Assembly: GCA_031288935.1 (NCBI GenBank)
Contig: JAITQL010000190.1
Location: forward strand, 1 to 12,029
Origin: Tannerella sp.
Lineage (GTDB): Bacteria > Bacteroidota > Bacteroidia > Bacteroidales > Tannerellaceae
DNA length: 12,029 nt
Direction: 5' to 3'
In this document: in pieces, positions 1 to 7,321 of the stretch
Layout of the letters: every line of letters begins with the position of its first letter
Position numbering within the stretch: position 1 is the first letter of the stretch
Notes under the pieces: model-generated
Told to the model about the DNA's origin: nothing
Seen by the model: only the letters and a program-made list of their open reading frames with translations
Databases searched by the model: none
Program-made: the position numbers and the translations under genes

Positions 1-4
1 GACA

Positions 5-34
5 GGGCAAAACGGCACCTCGTCCGCTTTGCCG
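5..34. terminator. Hairpin, probable terminator of a gene left of the window
   Basis: GGCAAA (6-11) pairs with TTTGCC (28-33) and CGG (13-15) with CCG (24-26). One mismatch (12/27) lies between the two blocks and the loop is 8 nt. No long T run follows, so a terminator role is an inference. The right arm contains the TTTG that serves as the -33 element of the next promoter. Confidence 0.4.
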
Positions 35-58
35 TTTGCAAATAAAGACGTAATTTTG
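28..58 (+). promoter_or_regulatory. Bacteroidota-type promoter of the polyvalent kinase gene
   Basis: TTTG (28-31), a 19-base spacer and TAATTTTG (51-58) match the Bacteroidota consensus TTTG-N19-21-TAnnTTTG exactly. Transcription would start a few bases after 58, which places the ATG at 80 as the first usable start. It is the best promoter match in the window. Confidence 0.75.
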
Positions 59-79
59 CGGCGCGAAATTCTAAACAAT

Positions 80-688
80 ATGCACGATGAAATACAATAT
101 ATCATTTCAGGAAAGAGCCAAGTTAGGTTTGGCACAAATATCCGCGCAGCAGTCGGTTACCTTACAGGCTGCGAGAAGTCAGGCGCAATGGATAAAACAG
201 ACAAGCGCTTCAAGCAAGAAGAAACAGAGAGGTTGAAAAAGTACATTGAAAATCAAAACCTCTTGATAGCAACTATTGATTTGTACAATTATGTATCGGA
301 AGGCGCGGAACAGAAAGTATATCTGAAAGACAGCCGGACCGTATTGAAACTGAACGATGCGATTTATTATTTGTCGTGGGTAAATTATTTTATCAATCTG
401 TTGCTGCATAATCACTTTTTCCCCGATACGGCCTACAATCTGTTGGGATTTTTCGAGAGCGGTACTGTCGTATATGCAGTTGTTGAACAACCGTTTGTCA
501 AAGCCACGGAAAAGACGGATTTGAGCCACGTCGAGCAATTTATGCACTCAAACGGTTTTCATAAAGTACAGAACAATGATTATTTCAATCCCGAACTCGG
601 AATAATTCTTGAAGATTTACATGATGAAAACGTATTGACAAGTAACGGGATATTGTATTTTATTGATACGGTGTTTCATTTGAAATAA
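80..688 (+). CDS. Putative polyvalent-type protein kinase, stand-alone (202 aa)
   Basis: This is a small kinase-fold protein resembling the Kinase-PolyVal family, which occurs in phage and conjugative-element proteins of Bacteroidota. Residues 1-65 form a helical lead-in (MHDEIQYIISGKSQVRF). The kinase part follows: a weak glycine-loop equivalent SEGAEQKVY (73-81), the beta-3 lysine K90 in TVLKLND, D179 and N184 in EDLHDENV with the spacing of HxDxxxxN, and D196 in FIDTVF at the place of the DFG aspartate. All key kinase positions therefore appear present. The frame is open to the window edge, but the perfect promoter at 28-58 lies inside the longer reading frame. That makes ATG 80 the likely start and the gene complete. 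The coding sequence is visibly AT-richer than the helicase gene next to it, in line with transfer. The substrate is unknown, and a role in mobile-element conflict is known only for the family. Confidence 0.75.
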   Translation: MHDEIQYIISGKSQVRFGTNIRAAVGYLTGCEKSGAMDKTDKRFKQEETERLKKYIENQNLLIATIDLYNYVSEGAEQKVYLKDSRTVLKLNDAIYYLSWVNYFINLLLHNHFFPDTAYNLLGFFESGTVVYAVVEQPFVKATEKTDLSHVEQFMHSNGFHKVQNNDYFNPELGIILEDLHDENVLTSNGILYFIDTVFHLK

Positions 689-707
689 TTGTATACCGGA
701 AAAATCA

Positions 708-745
708 AAACCGGCCGAAACCCTTCATTGAGTTTCGGCCGGTTT
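708..745. terminator. Strong hairpin terminator after the polyvalent kinase
   Basis: A perfect 14-bp inverted repeat (AAACCGGCCGAAAC, 708-721, and its complement, 732-745) has a 10-nt loop. A-rich sequence precedes it and TTT is built into the right arm. It lies 19 bases after the kinase stop codon and should insulate the helicase gene from read-through. Confidence 0.85.
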
Positions 746-814
746 CTTTCAGGGGAATGCGGATCAAGCCTTGAACTTTTGAATCTTGAACGTGAATCCT
801 TTTGGAAAAACGAT

Positions 815-822
815 TACTTTTG
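815..822 (+). promoter_or_regulatory. -7 box of the AddA-like gene promoter
   Basis: TACTTTTG fits TAnnTTTG and lies 21 bases before ATG 844. No good TTTG occurs at the usual 19-21 base distance, so the -33 part is weak. Its position argues against any translation start upstream of it. Confidence 0.6.
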
Positions 823-843
823 TACCGTTTAAAGTGTTTGTAT

Positions 844-3800
844 ATGTTGACAATTTATCGCGCTTCTGCCGGCACCGGCAAGACCCATACGCTGACGGGA
901 GAATATCTGCGTCTCCTGTTTTCCGGGACGGACATGCACGCCCGGATTCTGTCCGTGACGTTTACGAATAAGGCTACGGAGGAGATGAAGAACCGCATCA
1001 TTCAGGATTTATACGTATTGGCTTCCGGTCAGCCGTCCGACTATCTCTCTTCGCTGACCGGACGTTACGGGAAAACGGAAGAGGAGTTGCGCGCACAGGC
1101 GCGCAGAATCATGATCCGGTTGCTGCACGATTATGCGTCGTTCCACATCAGCACCATCGACCATTTTTTCCAGCAAACCATGCGCGCCTTTATCCGCGAA
1201 ATCGGTTTGCAGGGGAATTACCGCGTCGAGATGGACAAAGACCTCGTCTTGTCGGAAGCCATCGACAATCTCCTTGCCGGCCTGGACAAAAAGGAACACA
1301 AGCCGCTGCTGGAATGGTTGCTCCGCTTCAGCGAAGACAAGGTGGAACGGGGTGAGGACTGGAACATCCGCTCCGAGGTCAAGACGCTCGGCAACGAACT
1401 GTTCAAAGAGAAATACAAGGTATACAGCGAGGGGATAAGCAGGGACATTGCCGACAAACAGGCGCTGGGCCGTTACAAGGACACGCTGTTTGCCCTGATC
1501 CGCGCTACCGAAGCCCGGGCGCGGCAAATCGGCGAACAGGCAATGGCGACGCTGTCGCGCTACGGGTTGCAGCCGTCCGATTTCAAGGGGGGCAGCCGTT
1601 CGACGCTGTTTCTGTTCGACCAGCTGGCCAGGGGCGTGATGAAGGAGCCGTCCGATACCTTTCGGACGATGGCCGGTCAGGTGGAAGCCTGCTATACCAA
1701 AACCACGGCGCCGGACAGGCGGCAGGCCATCGAAGCGGCTTACGCCGGCGGACTGGGCGATTGCTTCCGGCATACGGTCGACTTCTTCGATCACCTTGCG
1801 AACTATTACACCGCCCGCGAGGTGATCCGTTATTATTATACGCTGGGGATCCTTTCCGACATCTCGCGCCATATTAAACAGTGGTGCGAGGAAAAAAACC
1901 GCATGTTGATTGCCGATACGACCGAGTTGCTGTGTCGCGTGATCGACGGCAGCGAGGTGCCGTTTATCTACGAAAAGACAGGCACGCGCATCGACCACTA
2001 CATGATTGATGAATTTCAGGATACCAGCGAGATGCAGTGGCGCAATTTCCGTCCGCTGGTGCACGAGAGTCTGGCCTGGCAGCGCGACAACCTCATTGTG
2101 GGCGATGTCAAACAGAGTATTTACCGTTTTCGCAATTCCGACTGGACGCTGCTCGACGAAAAGGTGCGGAAAGAATTTGCTCCCGGCCAAACCGCGGAAG
2201 AGACGCTGGGGGTGAACTGGCGGAGCCACCGGCTCGTCGTCGAGTTCAACAACACGTTTTTCACCGTTGCACCGGCCTTGCTGCAACGGCAGTATAACGA
2301 CGGACTGGACAAGTCCGCGCTCGGTTCCGAACAGCGCGGACGCTTCGCAACGAAAATCGTCTCGGCCTACGACCGCAGTTTCCTGCATGTCTCTCCGCCC
2401 TTCCGGTCGAAAGACGGTCATGTACGGATCGAACTGCTGCCCGACAGCGACGAGGTGCGCTGGAAAGAGGAAGCGATGAACCGCCTGCCTTCAACGATTG
2501 AACGGCTGCAGGACAACGGCTATGCCTTGCGCGACATGGCCATTCTGGTACGCACCAGGGCGGAAGGCCTTCTGGTGGCGGAAACATTGCTGGCCTGCAA
2601 AAGCGCCCGCTCCGGCACGCAATATCGCTACGACATCATTTCGGAAGATGCGCTGGGACTGGGCAGTTCGCCTGCCGTGCGTTTCATGACCGGCCTGTTG
2701 CATTACATGAACCGTCCCGACGATCCCGCCGTCCGCCGGCTGGCACAGATAGCCTGCGCCCTGTTGCGCCGGGAAACGTCCTCCGTTTCATTCGCCGGAG
2801 AGATGAATGCGGATTTCCCGGAGGAAATGCTCGCCACACTGCGGAAATTGTCACACCGTTCGCTGTACGAAATGGCGGAAGGTATCTACCGGCTTTTTGA
2901 AGACGTTTTCCCCGAAAACGAACAGGTCTTTATCCAGGCCTTTCTGGATCTGGTGGCCGAGTATGCGGAAAAGGAGCCGACGGATATGGACAAGTTCCTT
3001 CGCTGGTGGAAAGAAACCGGACAGCAGGCGAAAATCACCCTGCCCGATGCGCAGGACGCCATTCGCATCCTGACGATTCACAAGTCGAAAGGGTTGGGCT
3101 TTAAAGCGGTCATCCTTCCGTTCGGAGACTGGGACGCAGACCAGAAAAACGGCTCCATCCTCTGGTGTCATCCGCAGGAAGCTCCATTCAACCAACTGCA
3201 CCTGGCGCCGGTCGGCTATTCCAGGGAACTGAACAAAACGCTCTTTGCAGAAGATTATTATCACGAAAAACTGCACGCCTATATTGACAATCTGAATGCG
3301 CTCTATGTAGCCTTTACCCGTGCGAAGGAAGAATTGATCGTCTTTACGCCCGACGCGGAGGCCAAGCATACGAAGGCCATTTCCAAACTGATCCGGGACA
3401 GCCTTCAGGTAACCGGTGTCACTGTTACGGACAGAGGCGATACGCTGCAATCGTTTGCCGGGGGATTCCGCACGGACGCTGTTTTCGAGTGGGGCGACTG
3501 GTGGCATACCCTGCCGGCGCAAGGGGAAGCAACGGCAGAGATGCGCGTGCATCGCCTCCCTTCCGTCTTGCCGGACGAGCGTATTCACCTGCGTCTGCAC
3601 CGCAAGGGCGGCTTTTTCGACGACAGGCAGCGACGCTACGGCGTGTTGATGCACGAACTGCTGAGCGGCATCCAAACCTGCACGGACATTCCTTCTGCCG
3701 TGGCCGTCAAAACTGCCGGCGGCGAAATCAATCAAAACGAAGCAGCCGAACTGACCGAACGGTTAGAGAGGTTGTTAAATAAACCGGAAATAAAAAAATG

Positions 3801-4056
3801 GTTCGACGGCTCCATGCGCGTGATCAACGAGGCGGAGATTCTTTTCGGCAATGGGAAATCAAGCCGTCCAGACCGGATCATGATGGCGGACGAGTGCGTT
3901 TATGTGGTTGATTATAAATTTGGAGAGCAAAAAGACGACCGTTATTGCCGACAGATAAACATGTACCGGAAACTCATCCGCGACATGGGCTACAGGCAGG
4001 TAAACGGCTATCTCTGGTACGTCGAATTAGATGAAATTGACGAAGTAGTTGCATGA
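844..4056 (+). CDS. addA: AddA-like UvrD/RecB helicase-nuclease (1070 aa)
   Basis: This is the ATP-dependent helicase and exonuclease subunit of an AddAB/RecBCD-type complex that processes double-strand DNA ends for recombination in the cytoplasm. Superfamily 1 motifs are in order: Walker A ASAGTGKT (7-14), TFTNKATEEM (39-48), Walker B MIDEFQDTS (387-395), GDVKQSIYRFR (420-430), NWRSH (458-462), LTIHKSKG (743-750) and YVAFTRAKEEL (821-831). A C-terminal PD-(D/E)XK nuclease follows: RPDRI (1008-1012), VVDYK (1021-1025) and RQINMY (1036-1041), the last resembling the RecB-family Q motif. An in-frame TTG at 802 would add 14 residues, but it lies before the -7 box at 815-822, and MLTIYRASAGTGKT is the usual family beginning, so ATG 844 is chosen. 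The expected AddB partner is not in the window. The gene ends 55 bases before psd. Confidence 0.93.
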   Translation: MLTIYRASAGTGKTHTLTGEYLRLLFSGTDMHARILSVTFTNKATEEMKNRIIQDLYVLASGQPSDYLSSLTGRYGKTEEELRAQARRIMIRLLHDYASFHISTIDHFFQQTMRAFIREIGLQGNYRVEMDKDLVLSEAIDNLLAGLDKKEHKPLLEWLLRFSEDKVERGEDWNIRSEVKTLGNELFKEKYKVYSEGISRDIADKQALGRYKDTLFALIRATEARARQIGEQAMATLSRYGLQPSDFKGGSRSTLFLFDQLARGVMKEPSDTFRTMAGQVEACYTKTTAPDRRQAIEAAYAGGLGDCFRHTVDFFDHLANYYTAREVIRYYYTLGILSDISRHIKQWCEEKNRMLIADTTELLCRVIDGSEVPFIYEKTGTRIDHYMIDEFQDTSEMQWRNFRPLVHESLAWQRDNLIVGDVKQSIYRFRNSDWTLLDEKVRKEFAPGQTAEETLGVNWRSHRLVVEFNNTFFTVAPALLQRQYNDGLDKSALGSEQRGRFATKIVSAYDRSFLHVSPPFRSKDGHVRIELLPDSDEVRWKEEAMNRLPSTIERLQDNGYALRDMAILVRTRAEGLLVAETLLACKSARSGTQYRYDIISEDALGLGSSPAVRFMTGLLHYMNRPDDPAVRRLAQIACALLRRETSSVSFAGEMNADFPEEMLATLRKLSHRSLYEMAEGIYRLFEDVFPENEQVFIQAFLDLVAEYAEKEPTDMDKFLRWWKETGQQAKITLPDAQDAIRILTIHKSKGLGFKAVILPFGDWDADQKNGSILWCHPQEAPFNQLHLAPVGYSRELNKTLFAEDYYHEKLHAYIDNLNALYVAFTRAKEELIVFTPDAEAKHTKAISKLIRDSLQVTGVTVTDRGDTLQSFAGGFRTDAVFEWGDWWHTLPAQGEATAEMRVHRLPSVLPDERIHLRLHRKGGFFDDRQRRYGVLMHELLSGIQTCTDIPSAVAVKTAGGEINQNEAAELTERLERLLNKPEIKKWFDGSMRVINEAEILFGNGKSSRPDRIMMADECVYVVDYKFGEQKDDRYCRQINMYRKLIRDMGYRQVNGYLWYVELDEIDEVVA

Positions 4057-4060
4057 ACAT

Positions 4061-4091
4061 TTTTTATTTTCGGTAAAAAAGAATACTTTTG
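4061..4091 (+). promoter_or_regulatory. psd promoter
   Basis: TACTTTTG (4084-4091) is identical to the box before the helicase gene. TTTT (4061-4064) lies 19 bases upstream as an approximate -33 element. The promoter starts just after the helicase stop, so psd need not depend on read-through. Confidence 0.6.
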
Positions 4092-4111
4092 CTGCCATAT
4101 TTGGAAAAAAC

Positions 4112-4801
4112 ATGAAAGTACATAAAGAAGGAACCGGGTTACTGTTGTCATTGTTCACTTTTTTGTTCGTTGTAAATCTGACCGTTTACTATACAATCGG
4201 CAAGGGTTACCTGTTTTATATTTCCGTTTCGTTGTCGGCAATGCTGTTTTTATTGATTTTGAATTTCTTCAGGAGTCCGTTTCGCCGCTTTCCATATGAT
4301 TCGGAAGGGTTGGTGATTGCTCCGGCGGACGGGACGGTCGTCGCCATCGAAGAAGTCATGGAGAACGAGTATTTCCATGAAAAGCGGCTGCAAATCTCTA
4401 TTTTCATGTCGATATTCAACGTACATGCCAACTGGTTTCCCGTGAACGGCGCCGTGCGTCACGTGTCACATCAGCATGGCCGCTTTTGGGCTGCCTATCT
4501 GCCGAAAAGCAGTACGGAGAACGAACGCTCGACCATCGTCATCACGACGCGCCACAACGTAGACGTGCTGACGCGCCAGATCGCCGGGGCGATGGCGCGC
4601 CGGATTGTGACGTATGCCAAAGCGGGCGAATCGTGCCATGTGGACGAGCAAATGGGATTTATCAAGTTCGGATCGCGCGTAGACATCTTTCTGCCGGTCG
4701 GAACGGAAGTGCTCGTCGAGATGGATCAGCAAGTGACCGGCAACCAGACGCCTCTTGCCCGTCTGCATAAAATTAATTACGATTTTTCTGCTCCCCTGTG
4801 A
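4112..4801 (+). CDS. psd: Phosphatidylserine decarboxylase, short type (229 aa)
   Basis: The enzyme decarboxylates phosphatidylserine to phosphatidylethanolamine at the inner membrane. Two hydrophobic segments (about 9-28 and 32-50) anchor the N-terminus. The soluble part carries the family motifs APADG (70-74), IFNVHANWFPVNG (101-113) with the conserved H105, and FGSRVDI (186-192). Self-cleavage before S188 would create the pyruvoyl cofactor, as is known for the family. The length fits the short form related to archaetidylserine decarboxylases, not the longer E. coli type. ATG 4112 is preferred over an in-frame TTG at 4049, which precedes the promoter. The gene overlaps pssA by the four bases GTGA, so the two consecutive enzymes of phosphatidylethanolamine synthesis are probably translated together. 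Confidence 0.95.
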   Translation: MKVHKEGTGLLLSLFTFLFVVNLTVYYTIGKGYLFYISVSLSAMLFLLILNFFRSPFRRFPYDSEGLVIAPADGTVVAIEEVMENEYFHEKRLQISIFMSIFNVHANWFPVNGAVRHVSHQHGRFWAAYLPKSSTENERSTIVITTRHNVDVLTRQIAGAMARRIVTYAKAGESCHVDEQMGFIKFGSRVDIFLPVGTEVLVEMDQQVTGNQTPLARLHKINYDFSAPL

Positions 4802-5559
4802 AACTGCGAAAACATATACCGAACGCCTTGACCTGCGCCAATCTGTTGTGCGGGTGCTATGCCTGTATCCTGGCGCTGGACGGACATTACGCCGGCGCCA
4901 TGTGGATGATCTTCGCGGCAGCCGGATTCGACTTTGTCGACGGATTGGCCGCGCGTGCGCTGAATGCCTGTTCGCCGATCGGCAAAGACCTCGACTCGCT
5001 GGCTGATATGGTCAGTTTCGGCGTGGCGCCGGGAATGATGCTGTTCGATTTCATTGACCGGACGCAGAAGACGGTGGACTGGAGCCATCCCGTTTGCGGA
5101 AAGCTCTTCCTGTCGGTCGCCCTTGCCATACCCGTATTTTCCGCTCTGCGCCTGGCGAAGTTCAATAACGACGCCCGCCAGCACACGTCCTTCATTGGAT
5201 TGCCCGTGCCGGCGCACGCCATTTTTTGGGTTTCGCTGCTGTATATCCTGACGCCGTCTGCCGCCGATCCCCTTTTCCCGGGATGGTTCGGATCGGACTT
5301 GTCGGTGTATGCGCGCATGATGCCGCCGGTAGCGCTCCTGTCGGGCATCGACGCGCTGGCAGTGGGGGCATCGCTGCTGCTCGTCTCCGAGATACCGATG
5401 TTTTCCCTGAAAATCAAATCGACAGGGTGGAAGGCGAACCGGTTGCAATACCTGTTTCTGCTGGCCGCCCTGGGACTGGTGATGTGTTTCGACGTCGGCG
5501 GCTTCACGGCAGCCATCGTCCTGTACGTGCTCTTGTCAATTTTTAACAAGCCTGCCTGA
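4798..5559 (+). CDS. pssA: CDP-diacylglycerol-serine O-phosphatidyltransferase (253 aa)
   Basis: The enzyme joins serine to CDP-diacylglycerol, making phosphatidylserine and CMP, which supplies the substrate of Psd. The CDP-alcohol phosphotransferase signature DxxDGxxAR-x8-GxxxDxxxD is complete: D45, D48, G49, A52, R53, G62, D66, D70. Several hydrophobic stretches on either side of it fit an integral membrane protein. The start is GTG 4798, overlapping the psd stop as GTGA. KLRKHIPNALTCANLLCGC is the usual N-terminus of this family and no better ATG lies near. The gene is downstream of and coupled to psd. Confidence 0.95.
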   Translation: MKLRKHIPNALTCANLLCGCYACILALDGHYAGAMWMIFAAAGFDFVDGLAARALNACSPIGKDLDSLADMVSFGVAPGMMLFDFIDRTQKTVDWSHPVCGKLFLSVALAIPVFSALRLAKFNNDARQHTSFIGLPVPAHAIFWVSLLYILTPSAADPLFPGWFGSDLSVYARMMPPVALLSGIDALAVGASLLLVSEIPMFSLKIKSTGWKANRLQYLFLLAALGLVMCFDVGGFTAAIVLYVLLSIFNKPA

Positions 5560-5570
5560 ACAAGAATGTC

Positions 5571-5578
5571 TATCTTTG
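5571..5578 (+). promoter_or_regulatory. -7 box before the DUF4834 gene
   Basis: TATCTTTG matches TAnnTTTG, 21 bases before ATG 5600. No clear -33 TTTG is present at the right distance. It suggests the small gene can be transcribed apart from psd-pssA. Confidence 0.45.
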
Positions 5579-5599
5579 CCCCTTTCAAATAAGTCAATT

Positions 5600-5848
5600 A
5601 TGATTAAGTTTCTTGCATTCATATTCTTTTTCTTCATCATCCTGCTCTCGTTGCTGGGTTTTTCCGTCATACGCACTTTCAAGTCGTTCTTCTTCGGCGA
5701 TTCGAAAAGCCGGACGCAGAGACACACTTCCGCTTCGGACAGTCGGCAACGCGCACGTGCCAACAGCCGGCAACGTCCCGCTCACAAAAAAATCATCCCC
5801 AAGGAAGAAGGTGAATACACCGACTACGAAGAAGTCAGGGAGAATTGA
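5600..5848 (+). CDS. DUF4834 family small membrane protein (82 aa)
   Basis: This is a short protein of unknown function resembling the DUF4834 family of Bacteroidota. Residues 1-25 form one strongly hydrophobic helix (IKFLAFIFFFFIILLSLLGF). A basic, polar stretch rich in Arg, Ser and Gln follows (about 35-70). The acidic tail PKEEGEYTDYEEV (about 67-79) is the most typical part of the family. The single N-terminal membrane helix predicts a tail exposed on one side of the inner membrane; which side cannot be read from the sequence. It lies 40 bases after pssA and probably belongs to the same transcription unit. ATG 5600 is preferred over TTG 5576, which would fall inside the -7 box. Confidence 0.75.
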   Translation: MIKFLAFIFFFFIILLSLLGFSVIRTFKSFFFGDSKSRTQRHTSASDSRQRARANSRQRPAHKKIIPKEEGEYTDYEEVREN

Positions 5849-5850
5849 GG

Positions 5851-5902
5851 ATTCAAAGATTTAAAAATTCAAAGATTCAAAGATTCAAAGATTCAAAGAT
5901 TC
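5851..5902. repeat. Tandem octamer repeat, unit ATTCAAAG
   Basis: Six and a half direct copies of ATTCAAAG follow one another. The second copy (5859-5866) is degenerate (ATTTAAAA) and the others are perfect. The array begins right after the DUF4834 stop codon. Confidence 0.9.
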
Positions 5903-6001
5903 GTTTCTCGCGGATTCAATGGATTTCAGCGCAGATTCCGCAGATTTCAACGACCTTTCGTCTGCGAAACTCCCGCCAGTCTGCGAGAATCTTTGAATCT
6001 T
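5888..6001. repeat. Long imperfect palindrome between convergent genes
   Basis: A perfect 15-bp inverted repeat (AAGATTCAAAGATTC, 5888-5902, and its complement, 5987-6001) encloses further pairing blocks: TCGC (5908-5911) with GCGA (5983-5986), and CGCAGA (5930-5935 or 5939-5944) with TCTGCG (5961-5966 or 5980-5985). The whole gap could fold into one branched hairpin in RNA from either strand. It may end transcription for both convergent genes, although no clear T run is present. Confidence 0.65.
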
Positions 6002-6013
6002 GAATCTTGAATT

Positions 6014-6601
6014 TCAAAACTTTTCCAGTTCGCGAAACAATTGTCCGTATGCGGCTGCCTTTTCCGGGAGAGGCTTCGGATAGGCGCGCGAGGACGACGG
6101 CATCCGGTAGATGCGCAGCAAACGACCCTGACAGGCCGTTTCCGCATAATGTCCCGTCTTCGGTTCCTCGAAGGGAAGCAGCGTCCGCAACGTATCCATC
6201 GCTTTCTGACCCGTCACGACGATCGCCCGGCAGGCGGGCAATGCCCTCAGCGTCTGCTCCAGGTCGATGGGCTGAATCACCTCCAGAAACTTGTCGGACG
6301 CATTGCCCTTTTGCCGTTTCACTACCATCGCCGTATCCCACAGGGCGATGCCCTTCTCCGTCAGAAAGGAACGGATTGCCGCCTCGCGAAACGATGTCCG
6401 GTCTGCCGTCACGAAATAGTCCCTGTCGTCAAAAAAGACCAGTCCGAAGATCCGCCACATGTCGTTCTGAAAATTAGGATAAAAAAAGTCCATCTTCCAG
6501 CGCGCCTTTCCGGGCGGAAAACTGCCCAGCATCAACACCGTTGCCCCGTCCGGGAAAAACGGCGGCAACGGATGGCTTTCGTATTCGTTTATTTGCATCA
6601 T
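6014..6601 (-). CDS. Uracil/hypoxanthine-type DNA glycosylase (195 aa)
   Basis: This is a base-excision repair glycosylase of the uracil-DNA glycosylase superfamily, in the single-domain Mug-like or deoxyinosine-glycosylase-like branch. The first active-site motif is LGSFPPG (25-31), followed by YPNFQNDMWRIFG (41-53), which matches the YxxPxNxFWxxxG pattern of these enzymes. GIALWDT is at 84-90 and the second catalytic-loop motif MPSSSRAY at 167-174. About 190 residues is normal for the group. The base removed (uracil, hypoxanthine or other) cannot be decided from sequence alone. Two adjacent ATG codons (6601 and 6598) are both possible starts. The stop codon lies directly beside the repeat region. 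Confidence 0.85.
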   Translation of the reverse strand: MMQINEYESHPLPPFFPDGATVLMLGSFPPGKARWKMDFFYPNFQNDMWRIFGLVFFDDRDYFVTADRTSFREAAIRSFLTEKGIALWDTAMVVKRQKGNASDKFLEVIQPIDLEQTLRALPACRAIVVTGQKAMDTLRTLLPFEEPKTGHYAETACQGRLLRIYRMPSSSRAYPKPLPEKAAAYGQLFRELEKF

Positions 6602-6634
6602 CTTTACGTTGAGTTATTGATTCGTCGTCGGCTG

Positions 6635-6666
6635 CAAAAGTAGCGGATCCGGGTGACATCCGCAAC
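6635..6666 (-). promoter_or_regulatory. Promoter of the DNA glycosylase gene
   Basis: On the minus strand the box is TACTTTTG (6642-6635). GTTG (6666-6663), a one-mismatch -33 element, lies 20 bases upstream. The -7 box sits 33 bases before the start codon. The rest of the 6602-6781 gap holds no gene I can support. Confidence 0.6.
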
Positions 6667-6781
6667 CCTCCGATACTGTCCTACCCGGGGAGCCTGAGAA
6701 AATAAGGGCATTGAGCAGGACAAAACTTCATTTCTGCCTCGTTTAAAAAACAAAACAACCTTTGGTCGCCGCAGGATCGCT

Positions 6782-7273
6782 TTACCTCCCCTTCAGTTCG
6801 ATGACTTCGAGGTCTTTGACCGCGGCGCCTGTGATGACGAAACGCACCAGCGTGCGCACCTGATGGATTCCGTTTTTCCCGGCCGCTCCGGGATTGATGA
6901 ACAGACAGTTCATTTGAGAGTCGAACCTCACTTTCAGGATGTGGGAATGTCCGGCCACGAAAATATCCGGTTTGACGCGAAGCAGTTCGGCGCGGACGGA
7001 CGGGTCGTAGCGTCCCGGATAACCGCCGATGTGCGTCATCATCACCCGCCGGTCTTCCACCTTGAAGTGAGCGATTTTCGGGTAACGCAGCCGCAAGTCC
7101 TGTCCGTCGATGTTTCCGTAGACCGCCCGCAGCGGTTTGATGGCAGCGAGCCGGTCGGCCACGGTTTCCGAACCGATGTCGCCCGCGTGCCAGATTTCGT
7201 CGCACCCGCTAAAATACTGGATGTATTTGTCATCCCACCATCCATGCGTGTCCGAAATAAGTCCTGCTTTCAT
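6782..7273 (-). CDS. YfcE/MJ0936-like metallophosphoesterase (163 aa)
   Basis: This is a cytoplasmic phosphodiesterase of the calcineurin-like superfamily, usually dependent on two metal ions. All metal and phosphate motifs are present: SDTHG (7-11, ligands D8 and H10), HAGDIG (29-34, D32), GNID (53-56, N54), THIGG (80-84, H81) and GHSH (108-111, H109 and H111). NPGA (127-130), common in YfcE-like proteins, follows. The length is typical and no signal peptide is seen. The natural substrate is unknown for most members, and this sequence does not settle it. The gene is divergent from polyphosphate kinase across a 55-base gap, but no functional link is shown. Confidence 0.9.
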   Translation of the reverse strand: MKAGLISDTHGWWDDKYIQYFSGCDEIWHAGDIGSETVADRLAAIKPLRAVYGNIDGQDLRLRYPKIAHFKVEDRRVMMTHIGGYPGRYDPSVRAELLRVKPDIFVAGHSHILKVRFDSQMNCLFINPGAAGKNGIHQVRTLVRFVITGAAVKDLEVIELKGR

Positions 7274-7288
7274 TCTTTTGTTTTTTTA

Positions 7289-7321
7289 TTTCGCAAAAGT
7301 ATCTATATTTACGCACTTTTG
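7289..7321 (+). promoter_or_regulatory. Possible ppk promoter
   Basis: TTTC (7289-7292), a 21-base spacer and CACTTTTG (7314-7321) each differ from the Bacteroidota consensus by one base. The -7 box ends only 7 bases before ATG 7329, so the mRNA would have almost no leader. Confidence 0.35.
7294..7301 (-). promoter_or_regulatory. -7 box of the metallophosphoesterase promoter
   Basis: The minus-strand sequence is TACTTTTG, 20 bases before the start codon at 7273. No good -33 TTTG lies at the usual distance. It sits inside the spacer of the proposed ppk promoter on the other strand. Confidence 0.55.

Noticed and set aside
29..79. Upstream TTG start (29) or extension of the polyvalent kinase to the window edge
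   Set aside because: The perfect promoter at 28-58 lies inside this stretch, and ATG 80 begins where the family's conserved DEIQ segment starts.
1009..2421. Long minus-strand open frame (470 codons) opposite the helicase gene
   Set aside because: It is antisense to a gene with all helicase motifs. Its composition mirrors the complement of that gene and no family is recognisable.
5851..6001. CRISPR array
   Set aside because: The repeats are 8 bp, directly adjacent and without unique spacers, and no cas gene is present. It is a simple tandem repeat with an inverted copy.
6041..6643. Plus-strand 200-codon frame across the glycosylase gene
   Set aside because: The minus-strand glycosylase has family motifs and a promoter; this frame has neither.
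6683..6733. Minus-strand 16-codon frame MKFCPAQCPYFLRLPG
   Set aside because: It has two cysteines and an ATG but no convincing promoter or related peptide that I recognise. Too short to support.
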